From Blautia sp. (GTDB lineage: Bacteria; Bacillota; Clostridia; Lachnospirales; Lachnospiraceae), in NCBI GenBank assembly GCA_023664455.1, contig JAMPFM010000002.1, positions 1 to 64,000 on the forward strand: DNA of 64,000 nt, in the 5' to 3' direction. The translations under genes were made by a program, and so were the position numbers. Positions 52,010 to 61,938 of this stretch are shown here, piece after piece. Numbering within the stretch: position 1 is the stretch's first letter; each line of letters opens with the position of its first letter. The notes beneath the pieces are model-generated. The model made no database searches. It was not told the origin of the DNA and was given only the letters and a program-made list of their open reading frames with translations.

Positions 52010-52993
52010 TTACAGTACCTCCAGAATCGAGATTGCAAGCTGTACAATCGCGCCCACATAAGCCAGGACAGAAAATCCGTATAATAGCACTTTTCCCTTA
52101 GATACCGGTGTTTTGCCTACGACTTTCCCGGTCTGTCCATTCACATGAAAACGATAGGTCTGCCCCCTATACTGATAGAGATACATCCACACCGGCATCA
52201 GGGCATAGTGGACGCCGCATCGATCCAGATTCAGTTGTTTATCCGCAGCCTGTATGGTATTGTATCCCGCCAGGGATTGCTTCATCAGCTCTTCGGAAGC
52301 GTTTCTCGCCTTCACCTGCGCCCTGCCTTCCAGTTCCGGCGCGCTCTGGTTATAGACTTCCCCATAAAAACCCGACATATATTTGGGCAAAAAACCTTCC
52401 AATTCCTGATACCGATAAGGTTCCATCAGATCCATCTCGCCATCGTTCATGGCGATAGATGCATCTACCGGCACTTTTTCAAAACCCGCTTCCATCTGCC
52501 TTATAATCTGATAATAAGAGGTTTCCACATACCGCATATTGCCGCTCTGCCAGCTGCGCACTTTGGTGCCCTGTCCATGAAAACTGTAATGCGCCTGATA
52601 ATCGTAGAGCCAAAAAGGAACATAGACTCCTTTCATTCCTTCCAGACTTTTTTCTGAAAGAAAGCCGGATGGCGTAAAGGTTCTTTTGTGAAATTCCCGG
52701 TTCAGCGCCTCGACTGCCTCGTCTTTATCTACCTGAAAGGGCAGTATCAGATGGGGTTCATAAACACCCTCCACCCTTTCGTTAAACACAAGATAACTTC
52801 CGCAATGCTCACATCTGTCGGAGGACGTATAGGGACCTATGTCAAGCGGTGCGCCGCAGTTTCCGCAATACGCCACGGAACCTTCCCCTACCATCGTCTC
52901 ACTGTCGATGCTTTCGCAATGCGGACAGTACATCTTTTTCCTGCCTGGGTCATAGACCGTATTGCCGCCGCAGTTTCTGCATTTAAAAATCAT
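52010..52993 (-). CDS. Zinc-ribbon protein of unknown function
   Basis: A 327-residue protein with two cysteine pairs per ribbon: CRNCGGNTVYDPGRKKMYCP, HC, then CGNCGAPLDIGPYTSSDRCE, HC. A middle domain (LILPFQVDKDEAVEALNREF, VPFWLYDYQAHYSF, CGVHYALMPVWMYLYQYRGQ) and a C-terminal membrane segment near 305-322 (VLLYGFSVLAYVGAIVQLAI) follow. ATG at 52993 has GGGGGG..AAGG upstream; a longer reading from 53062 is rejected. Such proteins are often next to TPM or LemA genes, as here; they are annotated as TFIIB-type zinc ribbon proteins without known function. Confidence 0.78.
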   Translation of the reverse strand: MIFKCRNCGGNTVYDPGRKKMYCPHCESIDSETMVGEGSVAYCGNCGAPLDIGPYTSSDRCEHCGSYLVFNERVEGVYEPHLILPFQVDKDEAVEALNREFHKRTFTPSGFLSEKSLEGMKGVYVPFWLYDYQAHYSFHGQGTKVRSWQSGNMRYVETSYYQIIRQMEAGFEKVPVDASIAMNDGEMDLMEPYRYQELEGFLPKYMSGFYGEVYNQSAPELEGRAQVKARNASEELMKQSLAGYNTIQAADKQLNLDRCGVHYALMPVWMYLYQYRGQTYRFHVNGQTGKVVGKTPVSKGKVLLYGFSVLAYVGAIVQLAISILEVL

Positions 52994-53080
52994 CCTTTTT
53001 CCCCCCTGGTCTTGTGTATACTGCCATAATACCACAAAACAAACTAAATTACTATCTTCCAATTCTTTTTCAAAATATCA

Positions 53081-53109
53081 TTGCCCTGCGGTGCATCTTT
53101 TTATATACT
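53081..53109 (+). promoter_or_regulatory. SigA-type promoter of the PurF-like gene
   Basis: TTGCCC (53081-53086), 17-base spacer, TATACT (53104-53109), about 60 bp before the ATG. Confidence 0.6.
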
Positions 53110-53168
53110 TATAGTATAAAAGGTTACGCAACACTACAACACAGCAAAGACAGAATAGGAGAACATTT

Positions 53169-54575
53169 ATGGGAGGATTTTTTGGCGTCGCTTCAAAAGA
53201 AGATTGTGTATTTGATTTATTCTTTGGTACGGACTATCATTCCCATCTTGGGACACGGCGTGCCGGCATGGCAGTTTATAGCCCGGAATCAGGGTTTGAC
53301 AGGGCTATCCACAATATCGAAAACGCGCCTTTCCGGACAAAATTTGATAAAGATGCAAATACAATGCAGGGTTTTCTCGGCATAGGCTGCATTTCTGACT
53401 ATGAACCGCAGCCCCTTATCATACGTTCCCATCACGGCACTTATGCCATTACCACCGTTGGAAAAATCAATAATAAAGAAGCCATTGAGAAACAGCTTTT
53501 TCACAGCGGACATGCCCATTTTCAGGAAATGAGCAGCGGGGAAATCAACGCCACAGAGCTTGTGGCCGCCATCATCAATCAGAAGGACAATCTAATCGAG
53601 GGACTGCAATATGCCCAGGAACTCATCGAAGGCTCCATGACGATGCTTCTCATGACGCCGAAGGGCATTTATGCCGCCAGGGACCGCTTAGGGCGCACGC
53701 CCGTCACAATCGGCAGAAAAGAGTCCGCTTACTGCGTTTCGTTTGAGAGCTTCGCCTATCTGAACCTGGGCTATACGCAGGATAGGGAGTTAGGACCGGG
53801 TGAAATCGCCATTCTTACCCCGGAAGGCGCCAAAACCCTCATCGCGCCGGGGAAGGATATGAAAATCTGTACATTTTTATGGATTTATTACGGATATCCC
53901 TCTTCTTCCTATGAAGGCGTCAGCGTAGAGGCGATGCGTTATCAGTGCGGCTCGCTGCTGGCGTCAAGGGATAAGGTAGATGCGGATACCGTGGCTGGAA
54001 TCCCGGATTCTGGCACGGCGCACGCCATCGGCTACGCCAACCGCTCCGGCATTCCTTTTTCCAGACCGTTTATCAAGTATACCCCTACCTGGCCCCGTTC
54101 CTTCATGCCGACGATACAGAGCAAGCGGGATTTAATCGCCCGGATGAAACTGATTCCGGTGCATGATCTGATTAAGGACAGGAGTCTCGTACTCATCGAC
54201 GATTCCATCGTGCGGGGAACCCAGCTGCGGGAAACGACAGAATTTTTATACCAAAGCGGCGCAAGGGAAGTACATATCCGCCCCGCCTGTCCGCCTTTGT
54301 TATTCGGCTGCAAATACCTGAATTTCTCACGCTCCACTTCCGAAATGGAGCTGATTACCAGACAGGTAATCAAAGAGATGGAAGGGGACAATAAATACCC
54401 GAACCTGTCGGTTTACGCAGACCCCGAATCCACGTCTTACCATGACATGCTGGAAAAAATACGGGAAAAACTGAATTTCACGTCCCTGCGCTACCATCGT
54501 CTCGATGATATGATTGCCTCGGTGGGCATCGATAAATCGAAACTCTGTACTTATTGCTGGGATGGACGCGAATAA
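53169..54575 (+). CDS. Amidophosphoribosyltransferase (PurF)-like protein without the N-terminal cysteine
   Basis: A 468-residue relative of glutamine PRPP amidotransferase, the first enzyme of purine synthesis. The PRPP loop LVLIDDSIVRGTQLRE and the phosphoribosyl core (DADTVAGIPDSGTAHAIGYA) are intact, and the four Fe-S cysteines of Bacillus-type PurF appear conserved (KICTF, FGCKY, CTYCWDG). But the N-terminal amidotransferase domain begins MGGFFGV instead of CGVFGI, so the nucleophile Cys1 is Gly, and the RGQEGAG motif is LGTRRAG. It may use ammonia, act in regulation, or have another substrate. ATG at 53169 with AGGAG upstream. Confidence 0.8.
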   Translation: MGGFFGVASKEDCVFDLFFGTDYHSHLGTRRAGMAVYSPESGFDRAIHNIENAPFRTKFDKDANTMQGFLGIGCISDYEPQPLIIRSHHGTYAITTVGKINNKEAIEKQLFHSGHAHFQEMSSGEINATELVAAIINQKDNLIEGLQYAQELIEGSMTMLLMTPKGIYAARDRLGRTPVTIGRKESAYCVSFESFAYLNLGYTQDRELGPGEIAILTPEGAKTLIAPGKDMKICTFLWIYYGYPSSSYEGVSVEAMRYQCGSLLASRDKVDADTVAGIPDSGTAHAIGYANRSGIPFSRPFIKYTPTWPRSFMPTIQSKRDLIARMKLIPVHDLIKDRSLVLIDDSIVRGTQLRETTEFLYQSGAREVHIRPACPPLLFGCKYLNFSRSTSEMELITRQVIKEMEGDNKYPNLSVYADPESTSYHDMLEKIREKLNFTSLRYHRLDDMIASVGIDKSKLCTYCWDGRE

Positions 54576-54576
54576 A

Positions 54577-54595
54577 ACAAGAAAATTGCTTACGC
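54577..54595. repeat. Half-copy of the palindromic intergenic repeat
   Basis: ACAAGAAAATTGCTTACGC follows the PurF-like stop codon immediately. It matches the first half of the unit seen at 17925 and 36846, and stops where the terminator stem begins. Confidence 0.5.
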
Positions 54596-54637
54596 AAAAA
54601 GGGGCTGCGCACTGGTTTGGTGTGGCAGCTCCTTTTT
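54596..54637. terminator. Bidirectional terminator between PurF-like and MCP genes
   Basis: AAAAAGGGGCTGC (54596-54608) and GCAGCTCCTTTTT (54625-54637) form a 13-bp stem with one G.U, and T/A runs on both sides. It serves both convergent genes. Confidence 0.8.
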
Positions 54638-54650
54638 ATTTTAGTTCTCT

Positions 54651-56195
54651 TTATAACAACGTAGCCTTCAAATCCCCAATCATACTCTCCAACTGCTCCG
54701 CCTGGGCGGTCATCTTGATGATGTTGGAAGAATTGTCATTAATCATCTCGGATATATTAATGAACTGCTCGCTTTCCGACTGAACGGCTTCCAGGATTTC
54801 CTGATTGATGGAAACCGTCGTCTGGATGATATCGCTCTGTTTGGTATGTACCCGGTTCATCTCGGTGATAGCGTCTAAGGAAGCTTTGATAATGGACATC
54901 ATATCCTCGATACTTGCGAAGGTCTGCTCGAAGGTCTCATTCTGCCGCTCCAGACTCGTGGTACTTACCTCGACCGAAGTGGACATTTCCCTTACGTTGC
55001 TCTGCAGCTTGTTGATGACTTCCTGGATATCGCTCAGGGATTCTTTCGTATTCGCCGCCAGCCCGCCGACGGATTCTGCTACGACGGCGAACCCTTTGCC
55101 CGCTTCACCCGCTCTTGCTGCTTCGATGGAAGCGTTTAAGGCAAGCAGACTTGTGGAAGAAGAAATATCGTTAATCACCTTGAGGGCAATGCCGATTTCA
55201 TCTACGCATCCCAGCAATGCTTCCGACATCTTCTGCGTATTCTGGGAAGAATCGGAAACTTCTTTATTCTTTTCCTGCAGCTCTTTTAACAGGACTTCAT
55301 TCTCGGAAGATTTCGCCAGAAGGTCTCTGGAAATTCTTTCCACTTCCGTGATATTCTTATCCAGCTCTACGGAGCAGTCCTCTAAGGACACCATATTTTC
55401 CCGGCTTCTTTCCGTTTCCTGCAATACGGCGTTGCTGGTCTTCAGCAAGGAATCGCTGGTCGCGGACAGTTCTTCCGTGGAAGCGCTCTCATTCTGGGAA
55501 ACTTCAGATAAAATAACACTTGTATCGTTTAAATCCGCCACAAGGGAAGTCACTTTGGAAAGCACTTTTTCCACCCTTGAATTGTTGGCTTCGAGTTCTT
55601 CTTTTTTCACATTAATCAGATAATGCTCTACCAGGAAATCAAACAGGATAATCCCGGCAATGGATAACGTGATACAAATAATCCGAAAGACCATTTCCGG
55701 TATAAAATACGCATCTTTGACCGGCAGCAGCTTGTCCGCCCGGAAAATCCATGCAACTATCGTGGAAACAACGATGGCTGCGGATAGGGCAGAGGTCAGT
55801 TTCACATCCATGAAAAAGGCTATTAAGATGATAAAGAAAAAGGCATATGCCCAAAAATCACGGCTGGGCAGCATATAGACAAAGAAATTCCACTGAATCG
55901 TCAGAATAATCAGCATAAATATTTTGCCCTTTACCATCATGTCGTGCCTGATTCTTTTCGCCCCCCCCTCCTCGCTGATTTCATAGGCATGGGTGACAAA
56001 CCATACGCCTATGGAAAAATACAGGATACAGCTTCCGACGAAAATACCTATCGCAAGCCAGGGGACGGTCGGATAAAATCCTAACAGCTTCAAAACCCCT
56101 GTCGTACTGCCCCCGGCGCAGCAGGCGCCCGTACCAACCAGAATAACGATTGTATACACCTTGTTCATATACTCTTCAACAACGTTTGTGTTCAT
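54651..56195 (-). CDS. Methyl-accepting chemotaxis protein with a membrane-embedded sensor
   Basis: A 514-residue chemoreceptor. About residues 12-195 are six membrane segments with hardly any extracytoplasmic loop, so the sensor region is membrane-embedded. There is no HAMP domain; a coiled coil starts about 200, and the signalling tip is [20 protein letters not shown] then [19 protein letters not shown] near 370-400. It is transcribed alone from a promoter at 56276-56304, and ends at a bidirectional terminator. It would feed the CheA/CheY pathway controlling flagella or pili; the ligand is unknown. Confidence 0.9.
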   Translation of the reverse strand: MNTNVVEEYMNKVYTIVILVGTGACCAGGSTTGVLKLLGFYPTVPWLAIGIFVGSCILYFSIGVWFVTHAYEISEEGGAKRIRHDMMVKGKIFMLIILTIQWNFFVYMLPSRDFWAYAFFFIILIAFFMDVKLTSALSAAIVVSTIVAWIFRADKLLPVKDAYFIPEMVFRIICITLSIAGIILFDFLVEHYLINVKKEELEANNSRVEKVLSKVTSLVADLNDTSVILSEVSQNESASTEELSATSDSLLKTSNAVLQETERSRENMVSLEDCSVELDKNITEVERISRDLLAKSSENEVLLKELQEKNKEVSDSSQNTQKMSEALLGCVDEIGIALKVINDISSSTSLLALNASIEAARAGEAGKGFAVVAESVGGLAANTKESLSDIQEVINKLQSNVREMSTSVEVSTTSLERQNETFEQTFASIEDMMSIIKASLDAITEMNRVHTKQSDIIQTTVSINQEILEAVQSESEQFINISEMINDNSSNIIKMTAQAEQLESMIGDLKATLL

Positions 56196-56275
56196 AGATA
56201 ACCCCTTTCTTCCTTCGCACTTTCTGCCTTAATATTTTTGCATAGAATTGCAATGAAATTTGACATACCCTTATT

Positions 56276-56304
56276 ATTATACTATTTATGATGCGCCACT
56301 TCAA
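56276..56304 (-). promoter_or_regulatory. SigA-type promoter of the chemoreceptor gene
   Basis: Minus-strand TTGAAG (56304-56299), 17-base spacer, TATAAT (56281-56276). Leader of about 75 nt. Not a sigma-28 motif. Confidence 0.7.
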
Positions 56305-56378
56305 TATTATTTCACAACAAAAATATGCAAATTTTGCAAAAAGAACAACAAATTTTGCAGAAAACTTAAAATCAAATG

Positions 56379-56402
56379 AAAAAAAGGGCGGAAATTCCGC
56401 CC
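56379..56402 (-). terminator. Intrinsic terminator of the Suf-like operon
   Basis: GGGCGGAATTTCCGCCC (56402-56386) folds into a GC-rich stem followed by TTTTTTT on the minus strand. Confidence 0.85.
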
Positions 56403-56416
56403 CCGTAAAACAAACT

Positions 56417-57337
56417 TTATTTCAAAAATCCATTAATAATCTGCTCTTCCGCTTCCGCTTCCGTTAAGCCAAGCGTCATCAGCTTGATAATCTGCTCCCC
56501 TGCAATCTTACCGATTGCCGCCTCGTGAATCAATGCGGCGTCCACATTGTCCGCCTCTAACTGGGGCACCGCTAAGACTCTCGCCTTATCCATAATGATT
56601 GCGTCGCACTCCGTATGCCCCGTGCAGGGAACCTTGCCTGTCAGTCTGGAATCGAATTTCTGGTAAGAAGCGTCCCTTGCCACGGAACGGGAAATCACAT
56701 CCGCACTGGCGCCTTCTCCATTCAAATTCACTTCATAAGCGCTGAATGCCTGCTGCCCTCCGTGGGTCATCAGCCGCTCGCGTACAAGCAGTTTCGCGCC
56801 TGCTGAAAGCTCTGCGATGGTTTTTCGGTTCGTGGAATCGACGCCTTTTATCTGCACCATTTCCATCTCCATGAAACTGTTTTCTTCCATATAGACTTCC
56901 GTGCCCGGATTCAGGATACGTTTTCCTGTCCCGTCACCGGAGCCGTAATGTTTTTCCACATATTTGACTTTCGCATTTTTTCCAAGATAAAACCGGTGGA
57001 TACCGTCGTGCTGCGCATCTTGTCCGCCGCAGTTATCAATGCCGCAGCCTGCCACAATTACCACGTCCGCATCTTCCCCGATGTGGAAATCGTTATAAAC
57101 CATTTCTTTGAGACCGCTCTGGCTTAAAACTACCGGGATATGGACGCTTTCTTTCTTCGTTCCCGGTTTTACATAAATATCGATGCCGCTCACGTCCTGT
57201 TTGGATACAATGTCTATATTCGCCGTTGTATTCCTTGCCTCCATCTGTCCGTTCGCCCGGATATTATAAGCTCCTTCCGGCACCTCGTGTAAATCCGCCA
57301 CTTCCGCCAGAAGCCGTTTCTGTATTGTATCAAGCAT
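56417..57337 (-). CDS. SufB/SufD-like Fe-S assembly scaffold (minimal SUF type)
   Basis: A 306-residue protein with the SufB/SufD beta-helix core: VHIPVVLSQSGLKEMVYNDF, VIVAGCGIDNCGGQDAQHDG and a C-terminal ARVLAVPQLEADNVDAALIH, then EAAIGKIAGEQIIKLMTLGL. The GCGIDNCGG-QDAQHDGIHRF stretch contains two cysteines and two histidines that may bind metal. It is shorter than SufB (about 470) and, with the SufC partner next door and no SufS, SufU or SufD nearby, resembles the minimal two-gene SmsCB system of anaerobes. Assembly of Fe-S clusters is the inferred role. Confidence 0.8.
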   Translation of the reverse strand: MLDTIQKRLLAEVADLHEVPEGAYNIRANGQMEARNTTANIDIVSKQDVSGIDIYVKPGTKKESVHIPVVLSQSGLKEMVYNDFHIGEDADVVIVAGCGIDNCGGQDAQHDGIHRFYLGKNAKVKYVEKHYGSGDGTGKRILNPGTEVYMEENSFMEMEMVQIKGVDSTNRKTIAELSAGAKLLVRERLMTHGGQQAFSAYEVNLNGEGASADVISRSVARDASYQKFDSRLTGKVPCTGHTECDAIIMDKARVLAVPQLEADNVDAALIHEAAIGKIAGEQIIKLMTLGLTEAEAEEQIINGFLK

Positions 57338-57339
57338 GG

Positions 57340-58095
57340 TTACAATCGCTCCTTTCTGCCTTCATTCCCCGTACACTGGCTGATGGCGGAAGGCGTCCCT
57401 AAAAGTCCCGGCAAAATCTCTTCTTTCGCCCCTCTGTCGGCAATCCTGCCATCCGCCAGCACGATAATCTCATCCGCAATATTCAGAATCCGTTCCTGAT
57501 GGGAAATGATGATAATAGACCCCTCTTTATCCCGCTTCTGCAATCGCTCAAAGACCTGAATCAGATTCTGGAAGCTCCAGAGGTCGATGCCGGCTTCCGG
57601 TTCGTCAAAAACGGACAATTTGCTTGCCCTCGCCAGAACGGTTGCAATTTCGATGCGTTTCAGCTCACCGCCGGACAAACTTGCGTTGACCTCCCGCTTG
57701 ATATAATCCCTGGCGCAAAGCCCCACTTCTGCCAGATATTCACAGGCGTCCGACGCCGACAGATTCCTGCCCGATGCAATCCGTAACAAATCCAGCACTT
57801 CCAGTCCCTTAAAACGCACCGGCTGCTGGAAGGCAAAGCCGATTCCCATTTTCGCCCGTTCGGTAATGCCTGTATCCGTAATATCGACGCCGTCCAAAAA
57901 AATCTGTCCGCTGGTCGGCTTCTCGATTCCTGCGATTAATTTGGCAAGGGTCGATTTTCCGCTGCCATTGGGCCCGGTAATGACCACGAACTTACGTTCC
58001 TCTACCGTCAGGCTGATATCCCGGACGATTTCTTTCTGGCTCTCTTTCCTATCTTCCCCCGATACCTCAAAAGATATCTTCTTTAATTCCAGCAT
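57340..58095 (-). CDS. sufC: SufC-like ABC ATPase
   Basis: Soluble ABC ATPase that drives the Suf-type scaffold. Walker A GPNGSGKST near residue 42, signature LSGGELKR near 145, Walker B LSVFDEPEAGID and the H-loop IISHQERIL. Q-loop FAFQQPVRFKG and length 251 are SufC-like. I chose the ATG at 58095, with GAGG seven bases upstream, over the ATG at 58113. The stop codon is nearly at the SufB-like start, so both are co-translated. The promoter is at 58171-58200. Confidence 0.88.
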   Translation of the reverse strand: MLELKKISFEVSGEDRKESQKEIVRDISLTVEERKFVVITGPNGSGKSTLAKLIAGIEKPTSGQIFLDGVDITDTGITERAKMGIGFAFQQPVRFKGLEVLDLLRIASGRNLSASDACEYLAEVGLCARDYIKREVNASLSGGELKRIEIATVLARASKLSVFDEPEAGIDLWSFQNLIQVFERLQKRDKEGSIIIISHQERILNIADEIIVLADGRIADRGAKEEILPGLLGTPSAISQCTGNEGRKERL

Positions 58096-58170
58096 AATCC
58101 ATACCTCTGTCATCTTATAGTTGAAAGTGCACTACTCTCTATGCTTTAGCGCTTATTTCACATCTACATT

Positions 58171-58200
58171 ATCATATCGCTTTGAGGGGGGATATGTAAA
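58171..58200 (-). promoter_or_regulatory. SigA-type promoter of the Suf-like operon
   Basis: Minus-strand TTTACA (58200-58195), 18-base spacer, TATGAT (58176-58171), about 75 bp before sufC. No clear IscR or Fur box is seen. Confidence 0.6.
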
Positions 58201-58234
58201 GTACCAATCTGTAAAATCAGGAAAAAAGAGGCTC

Positions 58235-59980
58235 TTATTCTACGACAAATCCTGCCGAAACATGCTTTAACTCTGTCGTCACCTTGGTATTTTCACAGGT
58301 TTCCCGGTAAATCTCATTGGTGGTATTGGAAATATCGAGTACATTCTGGGCTACATTCTGGATTCCCTGCGTACTTTCCTCCATTGAGGATGAAATACCG
58401 CCGATATTCTGGGTCACGCTGGAAATCTGCTGATTGATATGGTCTACGCTGCCCTGTATCTTTTCCATGATTTGGGATACTGCGTCCGCATCATCGGCAT
58501 ATTGGATGGACATGTTCTCAAAGTTTTTATAATCTTCCATAATATCGGAATCCACAAATCCCAGCATCTTCTCACTGCACGCGCATAAGGACTGGACGAT
58601 TTCAATAATCTTGTTATTCAATTCCTGGATGGCGCTGGCATTGGTCTTACTATTATCCGCAAGGGCGCGTATTTCTTCCGCCACGACTGCGAATCCTTTG
58701 CCGGCCTCCCCTGCCCTTGCCGCTTCGATGGCGGCGTTTAACGCCAGCAGGTTTGTCTGGGAAGCGATTTCCAGAATCGTGTTGGTCAATTCGTTCACAC
58801 GGTTAATGCTGTGGCTTTCTTCGATGCTCTTCGACATCGTCTCTTTGATGGTTCCGACCATGTTTTCTGAATTTTTCCGGCTTTCCGTGGTCTTACTACG
58901 GATGAATCCCGCCCGTTCCCGTAAATCTGCGGCAAAGCTGCTTCCCTGTTCTACCTCGCCCGTAATATCGCCCGTCTGACCGGCGATTTCCTGCATCTTA
59001 CCCTTCATCTGGTTTACAAGGGTGGAAACTTCTTCGCTGCCCGCCGAAAGTTCTTCCATGACTGCCGATAAATCGTTTATTTTATCATTGGACGTGGCAA
59101 ACTGCACCTTAGTCCGGTTCGCCGTCTCTTCCATATATGCGGTTGTTTTCTGGACCCTGTAAGTAAGCTTTTGAAACGCTTCTAACAGCAGGTTCATGCT
59201 CGCCATAAGCTGTCCGATTTCATCATTTCTCTTAGTGGGCATCCGCTCTGTCAAATCGCAGGTTCCTTCCGCTATCCGGGAAGCTATCTGCTGTACTTTC
59301 AGGCTCAGTTTCTTCATGGGCTGCAGCATATCCTTATAGCACATGATAAGGGAAAAGAGAATGCTTAAAATACTGATGATGGAAACCGCCATGCTGCTGT
59401 TTTCTGCGGTATTGATACGTCCTTCCAGGCTTTTTTGGGCGTCTGCCAGACAGATATCAAACGCCGCTTCCAAATCGATGCACACCTGCTCCTGGGAAAG
59501 AATAATGGCTAACGCTTCCGTCCCCAGATACATCTTGGCGCCCGCCATATCGCCCTCTTTCCGAATCTGGCTGAGGGTCTGCATACTATCCAGCAAAACG
59601 TCGCATCCGTCGCTGTATTGCGCAAAAAGGGCAATTAATTCTTCATTTTCCGTCAGCCGGGCGTAATCCCCAAGTTCTACAAGCAGCCCTTTGACCGTAG
59701 CCATTTCACCATCCAGCTGCCCGTAGATATCGCCCGCAATGACTAAGTCGTCATCGGAGCTGCCCACTAAAATATTTGCATACTTCTGTATCATCTCGAC
59801 TCTTTTTCCAATGTTTCCATACAGCTTCTGAATCTGGACATAAATCTGGTTCATCTGTGCCGCCGACTGTTCGATATTCCCCAGATTGGCATTGGTGAAG
59901 AAGGTATTAAACAGTACCGCCGCCAAAATAATGAACATGCTAATCATAACTTTTACTTGAATCGATACGCCTTTTTTCAT
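58235..59980 (-). CDS. Methyl-accepting chemotaxis protein with a four-helix-bundle sensor
   Basis: A 581-residue transmembrane chemoreceptor: first membrane helix about 11-28 ([18 protein letters not shown]), extracytoplasmic helical domain about 30-195 (four-helix-bundle type), second helix about 197-215 ([20 protein letters not shown]), HAMP domain about 218-275 ([20 protein letters not shown]), then the signalling domain with the tip [20 protein letters not shown] and [20 protein letters not shown] near 425-460. The start at 59980 follows the GGDEF gene by 7 bp, so it is co-expressed with that protein. Confidence 0.93.
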   Translation of the reverse strand: MKKGVSIQVKVMISMFIILAAVLFNTFFTNANLGNIEQSAAQMNQIYVQIQKLYGNIGKRVEMIQKYANILVGSSDDDLVIAGDIYGQLDGEMATVKGLLVELGDYARLTENEELIALFAQYSDGCDVLLDSMQTLSQIRKEGDMAGAKMYLGTEALAIILSQEQVCIDLEAAFDICLADAQKSLEGRINTAENSSMAVSIISILSILFSLIMCYKDMLQPMKKLSLKVQQIASRIAEGTCDLTERMPTKRNDEIGQLMASMNLLLEAFQKLTYRVQKTTAYMEETANRTKVQFATSNDKINDLSAVMEELSAGSEEVSTLVNQMKGKMQEIAGQTGDITGEVEQGSSFAADLRERAGFIRSKTTESRKNSENMVGTIKETMSKSIEESHSINRVNELTNTILEIASQTNLLALNAAIEAARAGEAGKGFAVVAEEIRALADNSKTNASAIQELNNKIIEIVQSLCACSEKMLGFVDSDIMEDYKNFENMSIQYADDADAVSQIMEKIQGSVDHINQQISSVTQNIGGISSSMEESTQGIQNVAQNVLDISNTTNEIYRETCENTKVTTELKHVSAGFVVE

Positions 59981-59987
59981 CCTTCGT

Positions 59988-61877
59988 CTATCCTTTCTTT
60001 TTCATGGTATACATTTCCTGATCCGCCTGTTTCATCAGCTCATCCAACTGGAAATCCTGCGTCATCGATACCGACTGGAAGCCGATACTCACGCTCATTT
60101 CATAGGGTTTCTGATGCTGCTGCCTGCATAGGGCAAGCTCCGGGTTTAGCTTTTCTAAGAGGTTCTTAAATTCTTCGCCTGTCACAAACTCGCCTAAAAC
60201 CACAAACTCATCCCCGCCATAGCGCATCAGAAGCTGTCCGTCGTTTTTTAGTTTCTTCAGATAATCGGCGACAGTCTTGATATAGAAATCGCCCTCTTCA
60301 TGCCCGAACCCGTCGTTTACACGCTTTAGCTTATTAATATCCACGAAAAGCATTCCGATTGGCGTTTCGTGCTTCTTACACTCCTTTAGCAGCTTATCCG
60401 CGAAATGGAAAAATCCCGCCCTGTTGTAAATCTGGGTCAGACTGTCCAGCATCCAGACGCTGTTGAGTTTCTTAACGAGGCGTTTTAGCTCCGTCTGTTT
60501 GCGAATGTTCTCCAAGGCATTTGAGATATTCATCAGCCACATCTGGAACTGGGTGCTGTTAAAGGGCAGACCGCTTCCGCACATGACCAGATAACCGAGG
60601 CAGTTCTTGCGGAAATGAACCGGCGCCACAATGCATAGCTGGCTGCCGATTTTATCCATGCACTCCTGCGGAAGCAAATCTTTACAGGCAAAATAGGGGT
60701 ATTGGGTAAAAACGCCTTCCTCATAGGCAACCGGAATATAAATCTGCTCGGAATAGTTTTCATGAATCTGATAACTGTATTCCGTCTTATCTTCCGCATC
60801 TTTGTCCTCGCAGAGACACAGATAGAGGAAGGAAAAATCCAGCTGCGCGATATACTCCTTCAGACACTCATAGAAATCCTGCTGATTATCGCAGTCGTTT
60901 AAGTCGGATACCATGTTTTTATTGATTTCTGCGATGTTGAAGATTTCCAGTTTCTGCTGTAAATTTTTCAACTGCACTTTTGAAAGTTTTCTTTTCTTAT
61001 GATCCTGACACCCGCAGCTTCCGCGGTAAAAATGTTTTACCTTGAATTTCCGGTCCTCTATCCGCTTCTCGATTCGGGTTTCCCCGGCATGTTCCACAAG
61101 GCTCTTACAGGCTTCATAGCCAATCTGCGCCTGGGGCTTCTCGACAGTCGTAATCTTGGGGGAAAGATTTGTGGCGTCCGATGTATGGTCGTATCCGGTC
61201 AGAATCATCTCTTTCCCCACCTCGATACCGCGCTCGTTCAGCTCGATATAGGCTCCCAGCGCCATATCGTCGTTGGCGCAGACGATGGCGTCCGGCAGCT
61301 TCTTTTCCTGCTCCGCCGCCTGCTTCATCAGCGTATTTACCAGCTCTTTGCCGCTGTCTATCCAGTAATTTCCATAAAAAAGCCTCTCTTCCGGCAGTTT
61401 CAGCCCATGCGCTTCTATGGCGTCCTGCGCGCCCTTTAAGCGTTCTGCGCTTTCGGGATTCTGCTCCGGTCCTGACAGATAACAGATATCTTTCGCGCCG
61501 TGGGTTTCAATAACACGCGTTACCATATCCCGCATGGCTTCCCGGTTGTCCACATAATAGACCGGCATCCCCGGAATATCGTTTTCAATGCTGACCACCG
61601 GCACTCCCGATTCCTCAATCCGCTTCGTGATATCCGCCGCAAACTGCTCACTCTGAATCGTATCTCTGGCGAAAATAATCCCATCATAACGGTTTAAGTC
61701 CGGCAAATGGAAGATTTGAAATTCCCCCATGCCGTATTCCGACTGTTTGTAAATGTCCCCGTTACAGGTAAATACAAAAATACTGATATTTTTCTCTTCT
61801 GCATACTGGGTAATCCCTTCTAACAGACGCCGCTGCGTCTCATATGCAATCCCGCCCACAAGTACAGCAATCTTCAT
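59988..61877 (-). CDS. Sugar-binding (LacI/periplasmic-type) domain fused to a GGDEF domain
   Basis: The N-terminal 280 residues are a type 1 periplasmic-binding-protein/LacI sensor fold ([70 protein letters not shown]). There is no signal peptide, membrane helix or helix-turn-helix, so the sensor is cytoplasmic. A middle helical/GAF-like region follows, then a C-terminal GGDEF domain with [20 protein letters not shown] and the intact RYGGDEF near 550; no RxxD inhibitory site is evident. It should make c-di-GMP in response to an internal ligand. I chose ATG at 61877 after AAGGAGAGG. It lies between the rhamnosidase and a chemoreceptor. Confidence 0.88.
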   Translation of the reverse strand: MKIAVLVGGIAYETQRRLLEGITQYAEEKNISIFVFTCNGDIYKQSEYGMGEFQIFHLPDLNRYDGIIFARDTIQSEQFAADITKRIEESGVPVVSIENDIPGMPVYYVDNREAMRDMVTRVIETHGAKDICYLSGPEQNPESAERLKGAQDAIEAHGLKLPEERLFYGNYWIDSGKELVNTLMKQAAEQEKKLPDAIVCANDDMALGAYIELNERGIEVGKEMILTGYDHTSDATNLSPKITTVEKPQAQIGYEACKSLVEHAGETRIEKRIEDRKFKVKHFYRGSCGCQDHKKRKLSKVQLKNLQQKLEIFNIAEINKNMVSDLNDCDNQQDFYECLKEYIAQLDFSFLYLCLCEDKDAEDKTEYSYQIHENYSEQIYIPVAYEEGVFTQYPYFACKDLLPQECMDKIGSQLCIVAPVHFRKNCLGYLVMCGSGLPFNSTQFQMWLMNISNALENIRKQTELKRLVKKLNSVWMLDSLTQIYNRAGFFHFADKLLKECKKHETPIGMLFVDINKLKRVNDGFGHEEGDFYIKTVADYLKKLKNDGQLLMRYGGDEFVVLGEFVTGEEFKNLLEKLNPELALCRQQHQKPYEMSVSIGFQSVSMTQDFQLDELMKQADQEMYTMKKKG

Positions 61878-61938
61878 AAATATCCTCTCCTTATCCGCTT
61901 CACCGGATAACGGCTCCTCCTTTGAAAATACGTTTCTT

